64,000 nucleotides of DNA, taken from the NCBI GenBank assembly GCA_003154775.1, contig PMES01000035.1, positions 1 through 64,000 of the forward strand. Reading direction: 5' to 3'. Positions 30,324-40,018 of the stretch are shown in pieces (positions within the stretch are counted from its first letter, which is position 1; each line of letters begins with the position of its first letter). Origin of the DNA: Acidobacteriota bacterium. Its GTDB lineage: Bacteria > Acidobacteriota > Terriglobia > Acidiferrales > UBA7541. A program made the position numbers and the translations under genes. The notes below the pieces were generated by a model. That model was not told the DNA's origin. It made no database searches and was given only the letters and a program-made list of their open reading frames with translations.

Positions 30324-30608
30324 ATGGTCTATCACGTTTACATTATGACGAGCGAGTCCGCCGCCCTTTACATCGGTGTCACGAATCTCCTTGAAAGGCG
30401 CGTCGCCGAACACAAAGCCGGGGTAATTTCGGGCTTCTCTGAAAAATATAAAACAAAGAAACTCGTGTATTTCGAACCATTCGGAGATAGCCGCAACGCC
30501 ATCGCGCGAGAGAAACAACTGAAGCGCTGGCGCAGGGAGAAAAAGGTTGTTCTCATCGAAAAGGTGAATCCCACCTGGCGAGATCTAAGCGAAGATTTCA
30601 ACCACTGA
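30324..30608 (+). CDS. GIY-YIG nuclease family protein
   Basis: MVYHVYIMTSESAALYIGVTNLLERRVAEHKAG...KLVYFEPFGDSRNAIAREKQLKRWRREKKVVLIEKVNPTWRDLSEDF. Confidence 0.95.
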   Translation: MVYHVYIMTSESAALYIGVTNLLERRVAEHKAGVISGFSEKYKTKKLVYFEPFGDSRNAIAREKQLKRWRREKKVVLIEKVNPTWRDLSEDFNH

Positions 30609-30743
30609 AAGAGGCAATCACATCGTCAGGGCTTGTTCCCAAATGGTCCCAACTCACTGTCATTCCGACCGGAGTCCCGGCGGTCTTTGCCGGGACGGAG
30701 TGGAGGAATCTCTCATTCTCTTCTGCGCAAGCCGGATTGCGTG

Positions 30744-30956
30744 TCAGGAAGAAGGGGCTTGGCCCTCTGTGTGACCCTCGTTCGCGATCATGATGAACAC
30801 CTGCGTCAATTCCGCAAGCGCGGAATCACGAGACTCCATCAAGGCGTAGCATCCAGGAATCGCGGGAATCTCCGCAACCCAGGAGCCATCTTCCTGGCGA
30901 TAGAGGACCGTCTTGTAGTCTTGGCTGGTCATGCCACTCGTCGAATTATACGACAC
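30744..30956 (-). CDS. HicB-like antitoxin/type II toxin-antitoxin HicB family protein (orphan)
   Basis: YKTVLYRQEDGSWVAEIPAIPGCYALMESRDSALAELTQVFIMIANEG; alternative start at 30932. Confidence 0.85.
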   Translation of the reverse strand: MSYNSTSGMTSQDYKTVLYRQEDGSWVAEIPAIPGCYALMESRDSALAELTQVFIMIANEGHTEGQAPSS

Positions 30957-30976
30957 TCCGGCGCGGCGGTCTCGCC

Positions 30977-31963
30977 TTACGCCTTCGTTTTGTGCAGTTC
31001 CTCGGTGAGGGCGGGCATGACTTCAAAGATATCTCCGACGATGCCATAGTCGGCGATTTCAAAGATGGGGGCGTTCTGGTCCTTGTTTACGGCGACGATG
31101 GTGCGCGAGCCCTTCATACCCACGACATGCTGGATGGCGCCGCTGATGCCCAGCGCCAGATACAATTTCGGCGCCACGGTTTGCCCGGAGCTGCCAATCT
31201 GCCGCTCCATCGGGAGCCAGCCTTCATCGCAGATCGGGCGAGAAGCGGCGATTTCCGCGCCTAGCGCCTTGGCTAGCGCTTCCGCTTGCGCGATATTCTC
31301 CGGCGCTTTGATGCCGCGGCCGATCGCGACGATCAGCGGGGCTTGCGTGAGGTCCACGGCCGACTTTGCTTCCTTGAACAGCTCCAGTGGCTTGGTGCGA
31401 ATGTCGCCGGCGTTCAATGCCACCTTCGCGGCGTTGACGGACGCTTTTCCGCCGGGATGAGCGGCGAGCAAATCGGCGCGAAACGCTCCCGACTGGAACG
31501 ATACAAACCAGGGCGCCGCTCCCGTGAAAGTAACGTCCGCCGCCGTTTTGCCCTGGAACATCTGGCGCACAAAGACCAGCTTGCCTCCTTCGCTGCGGAA
31601 GCCGACGCAATCGCCGATCATGCCCTTGCCGAGCGAGGCCGCCAGCTTCGGCGCAAAATCGCGCACTTGGTAGGTGTGCGGGAAGAGCACCAGGTCCGGC
31701 TTGGCTGCTTCGATCACCTGCTTCAGCGCCACGCAATAGCCGTCGGGCGTGTAGCTCTCCAGCAGATCGTGCTCAACGAGCATAACTTCCGCGACGTTCT
31801 TCAACGCCAATTCCTCCGCGAACGGCGCCACGCCTTTGCCAATCACGGCCGCGCTAACGGCCCCCGACGTCGCTGCGGCGATCTGCTGCGCCGCCACCAG
31901 CGTCTCGAAACTGGTGTTGTTCCACTTGCCTTGCCGCTGTTCGGTAATAACGAGGATCTTCAT
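30977..31963 (-). CDS. etfA: electron transfer flavoprotein subunit alpha
   Basis: MKILVITEQRQGKWNNTSFETLVAAQQIA; C-term ALGISGAIQHVVGMKGSRTIVAVNKDQNAPIFEIADYGIVGDIFEVMPAL. Confidence 0.97.
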   Translation of the reverse strand: MKILVITEQRQGKWNNTSFETLVAAQQIAAATSGAVSAAVIGKGVAPFAEELALKNVAEVMLVEHDLLESYTPDGYCVALKQVIEAAKPDLVLFPHTYQVRDFAPKLAASLGKGMIGDCVGFRSEGGKLVFVRQMFQGKTAADVTFTGAAPWFVSFQSGAFRADLLAAHPGGKASVNAAKVALNAGDIRTKPLELFKEAKSAVDLTQAPLIVAIGRGIKAPENIAQAEALAKALGAEIAASRPICDEGWLPMERQIGSSGQTVAPKLYLALGISGAIQHVVGMKGSRTIVAVNKDQNAPIFEIADYGIVGDIFEVMPALTEELHKTKA

Positions 31964-32115
31964 GGTTAACGTCTCCCGAACCTGCCACTAGCTGTCATCC
32001 TGAGCGAAGCGAAGGATCTCAACTGATCAATCACCTCGATTTCCCATTCGGCTGAGATTCTTCGGCGAACCTCACCGGTTTGCCTCAGAATGACACCCGT
32101 CAAACTGACCAGCCT

Positions 32116-32880
32116 TTAGATCACCCGCGCTTCGAACTTCAGCTTCTCAACCAATTTGGCGGCCATTTCCTTGGGCGTGCCGGTCAGGAATTCCGTCTTC
32201 TTGGTTTTCGTGGGCACATAAATTCTCTCGATCTTTTGCGTCGGCTCGATGACCACGCCGAGCGACTCTCGCGTCACGACTGCAATCTCCTTCTTCTTCG
32301 CGGCCATGATGCCCTTCAGCGTGGCGTAGCGCACCTTGTTGATGCCAGACTGAATGGAAAGCACGGCCGGCAGCGGGCACTCGATCCACTGGAACCAGCC
32401 AGCCTCCAATTCGCGTTTTAGCTTCAACCTGCCGTCCAGCACTTCAATCTGCATGATGAGCGTGGCGTGCGGAAGATTCAGGAGGCCCGCAAGCAGAACG
32501 CCAGTCTGGCCGAAGCCGTGGTCATCGCTCTGCAATCCGGTCAGCACCAGGTCGCATTTTTGACTGGCAATCGCCGCGGCTAGAACCTTTGCCGCGCCCA
32601 GCGGATCGAGCTGCGCGAAATTGTCGTCGGCGATGTGAATGCCGCGATCCGCGCCCTTCGCCAACGCTTCCTTGATAGTCTGCTTCACACGCTCCGGCCC
32701 CAGCGAAAGCGCGATCACTTCCCCGCCGTGCTTTTCTTTCAGCCGCAGCGCTTCTTCCAAAGCGTAGGTGTCCGGCTCATTCATCTCGAAGCCGATGTCC
32801 GACTCCTTGATCCAGTTCCCGGCAACGGCCAGCGGCGCATCCTTCGCTGGGACCTGCTTGATACAGACAATGATGTTCAT
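32116..32880 (-). CDS. etfB: electron transfer flavoprotein subunit beta
   Basis: MNIIVCIKQVPAKDAPL...MNEPDTYALEEALRLKEKHGGEVIALSLGPE...DLVLTGLQSDDHGFGQTGVLLAGLL. Confidence 0.97.
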   Translation of the reverse strand: MNIIVCIKQVPAKDAPLAVAGNWIKESDIGFEMNEPDTYALEEALRLKEKHGGEVIALSLGPERVKQTIKEALAKGADRGIHIADDNFAQLDPLGAAKVLAAAIASQKCDLVLTGLQSDDHGFGQTGVLLAGLLNLPHATLIMQIEVLDGRLKLKRELEAGWFQWIECPLPAVLSIQSGINKVRYATLKGIMAAKKKEIAVVTRESLGVVIEPTQKIERIYVPTKTKKTEFLTGTPKEMAAKLVEKLKFEARVI

Positions 32881-32994
32881 GGGATTTTCCTTCCACCCGT
32901 GCTTCCAGGGAGGGATAAGAATTATCCAGAGCGGAGCGAAGAACCTGCCCCGTTCAGTCCAGACTGAAAACCCGCATCTGGAGCGAACGAGAGA

Positions 32995-34245
32995 CTATTT
33001 TCCGGTCCAGCGCTTGAAAATCAGAGCGGCGTTTGTTCCGCCAAAGCCAAACGAATTGGAGAGCGCGTAATCCACGGTGGCTTTGCGCGCCACGTTGGGC
33101 ACATAGTCCAGATCGCAGGCGGGATCGGGCTTTTCCTGGTTGATCGTGGGAGGCAGTATCTGATCGCGCAGGGCCAGAACGCTGATGCCCGCTTCCAGGC
33201 CTCCGGCGCCGCCAAGGAGGTGACCGGTCATGGATTTTGTGGAGCTCACGGGCAGCTTCTTGCTTATGGCGCGTTCGCCAAAGAGCCGCTTCATCGCCGT
33301 CGTTTCGATGGCGTCGCCCAGCGGCGTGGAAGTGCCGTGGGCATTCACGTAACCGATATCGTCAGGCGAAAGCTTGGCGTCCTTCAGCGCCGCCCTCATC
33401 ACGCGATATGCGCCATCGCCATTTTCGGCGGGCTGCGTGATGTGATAGGCGTCGCCGCTCATGCCGTAACCTACAATTTCGGCAAAGATCGGGGCATTGC
33501 GCTTCTGCGCGTGCTCCAGCGATTCCAGAATCAGGATGCCCGCGCCTTCGCCAACGACGAAGCCGTCACGGTCCGCGTCAAACGGTCGGCTGGCCCTTTG
33601 GGGCTCGTCATTGCGCGTGGAAAGCGCGCGCATGGAAGCAAATCCGCCAACGCCCATCGGGGTGATGGTCGCTTCGGTGCCGCCGCAGATCATCATTTCC
33701 GCGGCGCCGCGTTCGATGATCTTGAAGGAATCGCCAATCGAGTGCGCCGAGGCCGAGCAGGCCGTCGCGGTCGCCGAATTCGGCCCGCGCGCGCCATAAC
33801 GAATGGAAATGTGGCCGGAGGCCAGGTTGATGATTGCCGAGGGAATGAAGAACGGCGAAATCTTGCCCGGGCCGCCTTGCATCAGCTTGATGTGTTCGCG
33901 CTCGATGATATCGAACCCGCCGATGCCAGAGGCGATGTACACGCCCACTTCATCCAGGTCCGATTGTTCCGGCTTCCACTCGGCCATGCGGACGGCAAAA
34001 TCCGCGCTGGCCAGGGCCAACTGGATGAAGCGTCCCATCTTTTTCAGCTCTTTTTTCTCAATCCAGATGAATGGGTCGAAGTTCTTTACTTCGCCCGCGA
34101 TCTTGCAGTCAAATTCCGTGGCATCAAAATGCGTGATGTAGTCAATGCCGCTTTGCCCCGCGACCAGGTTTTTCCAGCTTTCCTCGGTCCCGATGCCCAG
34201 TGCACAGACCAAACCAACGCCCGTAACAACAACCCGGCGAGTCAA
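32995..34245 (-). CDS. fabF: beta-ketoacyl-ACP synthase II
   Basis: RVVVTGVGLVCALGIGTEESWKNLVAGQSGID; ATACSASAHSIGDS nucleophile; NAHGTSTPLGDAIET; STKSMTGHLLGGAG. Confidence 0.98.
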   Translation of the reverse strand: MTRRVVVTGVGLVCALGIGTEESWKNLVAGQSGIDYITHFDATEFDCKIAGEVKNFDPFIWIEKKELKKMGRFIQLALASADFAVRMAEWKPEQSDLDEVGVYIASGIGGFDIIEREHIKLMQGGPGKISPFFIPSAIINLASGHISIRYGARGPNSATATACSASAHSIGDSFKIIERGAAEMMICGGTEATITPMGVGGFASMRALSTRNDEPQRASRPFDADRDGFVVGEGAGILILESLEHAQKRNAPIFAEIVGYGMSGDAYHITQPAENGDGAYRVMRAALKDAKLSPDDIGYVNAHGTSTPLGDAIETTAMKRLFGERAISKKLPVSSTKSMTGHLLGGAGGLEAGISVLALRDQILPPTINQEKPDPACDLDYVPNVARKATVDYALSNSFGFGGTNAALIFKRWTGK

Positions 34246-34281
34246 CTCGATGGCTCCTTCAAGCGGGGATTTGCGTGCGGC

Positions 34282-34530
34282 TTACTTGCCCTTGCTGTGC
34301 TTCTCAATGTACTCGACGGCGTCCTTCACGGTGGTCATCTTCTCGGCGTCCTCGTCTGGCACTTCGATGCCGAAGGCCTCTTCAAACGCCATGACCAATT
34401 CCACCTGGTCGAGCGAATCCGCGCCCAGGTCGTCCACGAACGACGCGGTCGGCGTGACCTCCGCTTCATCCACACCAAGCTGCTCGACGATGATCTGCTT
34501 TACGCGTTCTTCCACGCTGGCCATGCCCAT
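34282..34530 (-). CDS. acpP: acyl carrier protein
   Basis: [71 protein letters not shown]. Confidence 0.98.
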   Translation of the reverse strand: MGMASVEERVKQIIVEQLGVDEAEVTPTASFVDDLGADSLDQVELVMAFEEAFGIEVPDEDAEKMTTVKDAVEYIEKHSKGK

Positions 34531-34674
34531 TCCTCCGCGACCCGATGTCGCATGTTCGTATTATTACTGCTTTGCACCGCATTCCGGCCCAGAGGCCGTC
34601 CTACAATCTCTTCTCGACTTGCCCAGGTAACCTGCCCATTCTAGTTACCCTATCGCGCAAGGTCAACTTGGGTT

Positions 34675-34995
34675 TCAGCTGTTGGCGAATTTCGCCAAGC
34701 CGCAGTGCACACATCGACGGGCAATGAGCGCTGTCTTTCTGTACCACCATTTGTTGCCGAAGTTCTCCCCACATCGGGGGCACTGCCACAAATTCAGTCG
34801 TGCCGAGGTAAACACGGCTGTGAAAAACCAAGCCAGCATAATCACCGCCATAACAAAACCCGTCACCCTCGATCTGCCAAAAAGGCTCTGGAGTAGCAGA
34901 CCGAGAAGTCCGAGCGGGATGATCCCAAAGACGGCAAGCAACGCCTCGTTTCTCACCCTGCGATAGTCCCGCCACTGTTCGCTGTAGTCCGCCAT
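34675..34995 (-). CDS. small membrane protein with C-terminal zinc-ribbon, coupled to fabG
   Basis: TM segments GIIPLGLLGLLLQSLF and FVMAVIMLAWFFTAVF; C-term WQCPRCGENFGNKWWYRKTALIARRCVHCGLAKFANS; ATG shares the A of the fabG TAA stop. Confidence 0.8.
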   Translation of the reverse strand: MADYSEQWRDYRRVRNEALLAVFGIIPLGLLGLLLQSLFGRSRVTGFVMAVIMLAWFFTAVFTSARLNLWQCPRCGENFGNKWWYRKTALIARRCVHCGLAKFANS

Positions 34996-35741
34996 TACGC
35001 TAAATACATCCCCCCGTTGACGTCGAGGACGTGGCCGGTGATGTAGCAGGCTTCGTCGCTTGCGAGAAATACGATGGCGGCGGCAACATCGCGGCCGCTG
35101 CCCATGCGCCCCAAGGGAATGCGCACTTTCAGCTCTTCCTTTACCTTGTCGGACAAAACGTCCGTCATCGGCGTTTCAATGAAACCCGGAGCCACTGCAT
35201 TTACCGTGATATTGCGTGAAGCAATTTCGATGGCCATGGCTTTCGTCAAGCCAATCAGGCCCGCCTTCGCGGCCACATAATTGGCTTGCCCGGCGTTTCC
35301 CATCCGCGCCACCACCGAAGCGATATTAATGATGCGCCCCGCGCGCGCCTTCATCATTCCCGAGAGGACTTGCTGGATGCAGAGATGCGCGCCGGTCAGA
35401 TTCGTACGCAGAACAGCGTCCCAGTCGTCGGCCTTCATGCGCATGGCCAAACCGTCGCGCGTGATGGCGGCGTTGTTGACCAGGATGTCCACTTTGCCAA
35501 ACTTTTCCAGGATGGTCCTGAAGGCGGCCTTGGTCTGTTCCGCGTCCGCCACATCGAGCTTCACGGCATACGCTTCGCCGCCCTTGCCGGCGATTTCCTG
35601 CACCAACGCCGCCAGCTTCTCTTCGTTGCGCGCGGCCACGACGACTTTGGCGCCGGCTTCGGCCAAGGTCAGCGCCGTCTCGCGGCCAATGCCCTGCGAG
35701 GCGCCGGTTACGACCGCGACTTTGTCTTTCAGACTGAACAT
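34995..35741 (-). CDS. fabG: 3-oxoacyl-ACP reductase
   Basis: MFSLKDKVAVVTGASQGIGRETALTLAEAGAKVVVAARN; NNAAITRDGLAMRMK; YVAAKAGLIGLTKAMA. Confidence 0.97.
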   Translation of the reverse strand: MFSLKDKVAVVTGASQGIGRETALTLAEAGAKVVVAARNEEKLAALVQEIAGKGGEAYAVKLDVADAEQTKAAFRTILEKFGKVDILVNNAAITRDGLAMRMKADDWDAVLRTNLTGAHLCIQQVLSGMMKARAGRIINIASVVARMGNAGQANYVAAKAGLIGLTKAMAIEIASRNITVNAVAPGFIETPMTDVLSDKVKEELKVRIPLGRMGSGRDVAAAIVFLASDEACYITGHVLDVNGGMYLA

Positions 35742-35876
35742 TCTTCGCACCTGGTAAAACACCAAGAGGGATTCCTCGCTTCGCTCGGAATGACGGTGGC
35801 AGCGGTTTGCGCTCCGATACTCCGCACCTCCGCTGCGGAAACCCTCAGGCCTTAAGGCCAGAGCTACAGATTCGCT

Positions 35877-36836
35877 TTACGCTGAATCGGTTTTTGCTCC
35901 GGCGATTTTTTCTACCGTGCTCTGCAAGCTTTTTTCGTCTTCCACGTTCAGCGAGGCCACGGAACGCTCGATCTGGCGCATCAAGCCGGTCAGCACGCGG
36001 CCCGGCCCCACTTCGACAAAGGTATTCACGCCTTCATCGAGAAGCAGGCGCATGGACTCTTGCCAGCGTACCGTCATGGATACCTGGCGAATCAAGGCTT
36101 CGCGGGCTTCATCGCCCTTGCGAATGGTGTCGGCGTCCACATTGGTGACCAGGGGCACTTGCAAATCGGCGAACTTCGTTGCGCGCAGATCCTTTGCCAG
36201 CTTTTCCTGCGCCGGCATCATCAAAGCCGAATGGAACGGCGCGGATACCGCCAGCATCATGGAGCGCTTCGCACCCAACTGCGAAGCAATCTCCACCGCG
36301 CGTTTCACCGCGCTGGCGTGTCCGGAAATGACCGTCTGCTCCGGCGAATTGAGGTTCGCAGGGGTGCAGATTTCGCCTGCCGCCGCACGCTTGCAGGCAT
36401 CCTGCACCACCGCCGGTGAAATACCCATGATCGCGGCCATGCCGCCCTGCCCCGCGGGCACGGCATCCTGCATATATTGACCGCGTTTGCGCACCAGGCG
36501 CACCGCATCCGCAAAGTTCAGCGCGCCAACCGCCACGAGCGCCGAATACTCACCCAGGCTGTGTCCGGCGACATAATCCGGCGCCAGCCCCTTCTCCGCC
36601 ACCACGCGATAGGCCGCCACCGATACGGTCAGGATGGCCGGTTGCGTGTTCGCCGTGAGTTTCAATTCCTCTTCGCTGCCCTCAAAGCACATTTTGGAGA
36701 TGGAGAAGCCCAGCGCTTTGTCCGCTTCCTCAAACACCGCGCGGGCCGCGGGATAATTTTCCGCCAGCTCTTTGCCCATGCCCGGGTATTGCGACGCTTG
36801 CCCGGGAAACACAAACGCTACTTTTCCCATACTCAA
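35877..36836 (-). CDS. fabD: malonyl-CoA ACP transacylase
   Basis: KVAFVFPGQASQYPGMGKELAENYPAARAVFEEAD; AGHSLGEYSALVAVGAL; SAPFHSALMMPA. Confidence 0.98.
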   Translation of the reverse strand: MSMGKVAFVFPGQASQYPGMGKELAENYPAARAVFEEADKALGFSISKMCFEGSEEELKLTANTQPAILTVSVAAYRVVAEKGLAPDYVAGHSLGEYSALVAVGALNFADAVRLVRKRGQYMQDAVPAGQGGMAAIMGISPAVVQDACKRAAAGEICTPANLNSPEQTVISGHASAVKRAVEIASQLGAKRSMMLAVSAPFHSALMMPAQEKLAKDLRATKFADLQVPLVTNVDADTIRKGDEAREALIRQVSMTVRWQESMRLLLDEGVNTFVEVGPGRVLTGLMRQIERSVASLNVEDEKSLQSTVEKIAGAKTDSA

Positions 36837-36851
36837 CTCCCTCTCCAGACG

Positions 36852-37859
36852 TTACGCCTTCACCTGCGTCAGGGATAGTTCCTGTTCGATTCGTTCATTG
36901 ATGCGCGCGCGCGCCAAGCCAGCGGCCACGCGGATGGCATTCTTCATTGCATTCGCGTTCGACCTTCCGTGACCAATCACGCACACGCCCCGGACGCCCA
37001 ATAGCGGCGCTCCGCCGTACTCCGAATAATCCATTTTCTGCTTGATGCCCTTCATCGCGCCTTTCGACAAAAGATAACCGACCTGCGAAGCAATCGAGCT
37101 CTTGTAGGTCTTCCGGAGAAATTTCACGATCTCCATGGCCAAACCTTCGCAGATCTTCAAGGCAATATTGCCCACGAACCCGTCACAAACAATCACGTCT
37201 ACCTTGCCGGAGAACAGGTCCCCGCCTTCCACGTTGCCGACAAAATGCACCGGCAAGGCTTTCAAGCGATCGTAGACGGCGCGGGTCAACTCATTCCCCT
37301 TGATCTCTTCCTCGCCGACAGAAAGCAAGCCCACGCGCGGCTTGCGGCTCCCGAAGGTCACCCGGTAATAGATCTCGCCCATCACCCCGAACTGCAGCAG
37401 GTGCTCGGGTTTCGAGTCCACGTTCGCGCCCACGTCCAGCAGCACCGAAACGCCGCCGCGCGCATTCGGAAAGGGCGCCGCGAGCGCCACACGATCCACC
37501 GAAGCGAGCGTTCCCATGATGAACTTGGCCGTGGTCATCACCGCGCCGGTATTCCCGGCGCTCACAAACCCATCGGCCACTCGATCCTTCACCAGCCGCG
37601 CAGCCACGTGAACCGAGCTGTCTTTCTTCCGGCGAAAGGCCTGCGCCGGGTGATCTTCCATGGTGATCACTTCGCTGGCCGGAACAATCTCAATGGGCAC
37701 TGTCACCCGCGAGTGCCTGGCCAATTCCGCGCGAATCACGTTCGGCTGGCCCACCAGGAGCACGCGAACGCCGTACTCCTGCGCCGCCAACACACTCCCC
37801 TCCACCTCCGGACGGGGTGCGTGGTCTCCCCCCATGGCATCCACGGCGATTGTGATCAT
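36852..37859 (-). CDS. plsX: phosphate acyltransferase PlsX
   Basis: MITIAVDAMGGDHAPRPEVEGSVLAAQEYGV; FVSAGNTGAVMTTAKFIMG; VDVIVCDGFVGNIALK. Confidence 0.98.
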   Translation of the reverse strand: MITIAVDAMGGDHAPRPEVEGSVLAAQEYGVRVLLVGQPNVIRAELARHSRVTVPIEIVPASEVITMEDHPAQAFRRKKDSSVHVAARLVKDRVADGFVSAGNTGAVMTTAKFIMGTLASVDRVALAAPFPNARGGVSVLLDVGANVDSKPEHLLQFGVMGEIYYRVTFGSRKPRVGLLSVGEEEIKGNELTRAVYDRLKALPVHFVGNVEGGDLFSGKVDVIVCDGFVGNIALKICEGLAMEIVKFLRKTYKSSIASQVGYLLSKGAMKGIKQKMDYSEYGGAPLLGVRGVCVIGHGRSNANAMKNAIRVAAGLARARINERIEQELSLTQVKA

Positions 37860-37985
37860 GGGATTCTTCTTCCGCAGACTCCGGGATCGCAAGGGAGGCA
37901 CGATGTTGGCCGTACCGGTCAGTTCCTGCTGGGTCCGAGCGATCGCCCCTGGGCTCAGCACCCCAATAGCGGCTGACGCCAATCC

Positions 37986-38162
37986 TCACTTCACGTCGTG
38001 AACCGGCCGCCCCCGGTAGTAGCCGCAATGGGAACACGCATGGTGCGGCTGTTTCATTTCGTGGCAGTTCGGGCATTTGGCCAGCGCGGGTGCGAACAGG
38101 TGATCGTGCGCCCTCCGCTTGTTCTTGCGCATCTTGGAATGTCGACGCTTTGGATTAGGCAT
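37986..38162 (-). CDS. rpmF: 50S ribosomal protein L32
   Basis: MPNPKRRHSKMRKNKRRAHDHLFAPALAKCPNCHEMKQPHHACSHCGYYRGRPV. Confidence 0.96.
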   Translation of the reverse strand: MPNPKRRHSKMRKNKRRAHDHLFAPALAKCPNCHEMKQPHHACSHCGYYRGRPVHDVK

Positions 38163-38255
38163 TACACTACTCCTCGTTCTCGCCTCGCTCGCAGTGGCAC
38201 ACAACGCCTCACCGAACAAGGTCGGATTCTATGGGCATTCCGCCCGGAAATCTAT

Positions 38256-38819
38256 CTATTGTTTCTTGAGCCAGTCCTGTTTCAGCCGCGCGAGGGGAGC
38301 GAGCCGCGGGTCGCTGGTGTGCCGCTCACACCGGCACTGCTCCTGATTGAGGTTCGCCCCGCAGTGCGGGCACAACCCCCGGCAATCGCTCTGGCAGATC
38401 ACTTTCATCGGCAAAGACAGTAACACCTGCTCCTTCAGCACGTCGGCCAGGAACAGGCCTTCTCCTTCGAAAAACCCGATCTCCGTGTCGTCATCTTTCA
38501 GCCGCTCCACATCGTTCGGCGTCCCCTTGAGGAGCGGTTGATAGAAGAGGTCAAAATCCCGGTGCACTTCCTCGATCACGGGTTCCAGGCAGCGCGCGCA
38601 GACCATCTCAATCCTGGTTTGCAGCTCGCCGGTGACCCGGATCTGGCCTTCCAGCAGTTCCGCCGTGGCATTTACTTCCAGCGGTTCCGACTGTTTCACT
38701 TCGCTCAGGCCGTAATCAATGCTTCCCGGAGCGTAACTCTTCCGGATGTGCACTTTGCGGACGGCAAGATCCTTGACGTCAAGGAACATTTCTTCTGCGC
38801 CTCCGGCGCGTACGCTCAT
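38256..38819 (-). CDS. DUF177 (YceD-like) protein
   Basis: ICARCLEPV...DFDLFYQPL...CQSDCRGLCPHCGANLNQEQCRC; immediately upstream of rpmF. Confidence 0.93.
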   Translation of the reverse strand: MSVRAGGAEEMFLDVKDLAVRKVHIRKSYAPGSIDYGLSEVKQSEPLEVNATAELLEGQIRVTGELQTRIEMVCARCLEPVIEEVHRDFDLFYQPLLKGTPNDVERLKDDDTEIGFFEGEGLFLADVLKEQVLLSLPMKVICQSDCRGLCPHCGANLNQEQCRCERHTSDPRLAPLARLKQDWLKKQ

Positions 38820-38933
38820 GCCTTTCCATTATTTCGGCACTTCTTGTCTAAGTCAAGAAAGCGTCCCCCCGCCGAGGTCGCGTTGCGTCCTCCCGGTCAC
38901 TGGCTCCTCCTAGTACTGGTCCCTTCCGCGCAT

Positions 38934-39842
38934 CTACTGAAAGTAGCCCCCGACGACCTTGGCATAGTCCGCGATGGCGATTTCCGGGTCCTCCAGGTCA
39001 GGATGCCAGGCCTTCTCCCACTCGAAGCAGAAGTAGCCCTTGTAGCCGGTTTTCTGGAGCGCCTGGACTTGCCGCTGGATGGGCACGTCGCCCCGGCCCG
39101 TGAGCACATATTTGCGCTCCTTGCCGGCCAGCACGGAGTCCTTCAAGTGCGTGTGGCGAATCGAGGAGCCCAGTTCGTGAACCGTGTACTCCGGCTGCTC
39201 GTGCCCATCGGCGTAGGTGTGGTGCGCATCCCAGAGCAGCGCGGCGTGCGGTGAATCGGCGCGCGTCAGGACCTCCTTGAGCGTGGGCGAATCGACGAAA
39301 TCGCCGTGCGATTCGATGATTACCGTTACACCGCGCGGCCCGGCGTATTCGCCCAGTTCATGCAAGCCCGCCGCCACGCGCGCCACCACTTCCTCCTTCG
39401 GTCCCTTGATCTCGTTGCCGAACACGCGCACATACGGCGAACCCAGCGCGGACGCCAGGTCGATAAAGCGCTTCGCATCCGCCAACTGTTGCGCATGCTT
39501 TGCGGGGTCGGCGTCATGCAGCGCGGAGGAGCTGCCGATGTTGGCGATCTTCAGGCCATGCGCGGCGACCTCTTTCTTGCTCTGCGCGATGCGCTCTGGC
39601 GCAAATTCCGGCCGCGAGGGCAAATCCATGCTGCCCATCAGGCCGCGGAGTTCGATGGCCGCGAACCCGTGCGATTCCGCGAACTCCAGAATCTTCGGCC
39701 ATTCCCAAGCCGGACATCCCAGAGTGGAAAAGGCCAGCGGCAATCGCTCTTTCGTGTCCGCAGCCCACGCAAGACGGAGCAGCGCCAGGCTGGCCGCGCC
39801 GCAGGCACTCGCGGCGACAAATTGCCTTCGCGTACTTCTCAT
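38934..39842 (-). CDS. sugar phosphate isomerase/epimerase family TIM barrel with Tat signal
   Basis: MRSTRRQFVAASACGAASLALL twin-arginine signal; FAAIELRGLMG, VTVIIESHGDFVDSPTLKEVL, LLWDAHHTYADGHE. Confidence 0.9.
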   Translation of the reverse strand: MRSTRRQFVAASACGAASLALLRLAWAADTKERLPLAFSTLGCPAWEWPKILEFAESHGFAAIELRGLMGSMDLPSRPEFAPERIAQSKKEVAAHGLKIANIGSSSALHDADPAKHAQQLADAKRFIDLASALGSPYVRVFGNEIKGPKEEVVARVAAGLHELGEYAGPRGVTVIIESHGDFVDSPTLKEVLTRADSPHAALLWDAHHTYADGHEQPEYTVHELGSSIRHTHLKDSVLAGKERKYVLTGRGDVPIQRQVQALQKTGYKGYFCFEWEKAWHPDLEDPEIAIADYAKVVGGYFQ

Positions 39843-40018
39843 CGTATGCCCCCTGTTCCCTTCACGGGATTTCTCACAACGGCGGTCCCTGAATCAAGTA
39901 TGATTTAGCCGCAGCGGGTTTCGGCGTCGCGAGGCACTTCTCCGCAGCGGGATTCTCCGCGCACAAAACGTATCATCATCATCCGCGAAAGAACACCGAT
40001 CCTTGCCGGAGGTGCTTC

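Noticed and set aside
30324-30956. GIY-YIG plus HicB as a toxin-antitoxin or defence pair
   Set aside because: They are on opposite strands with repeats between them and no known pairing; kept as separate observations.
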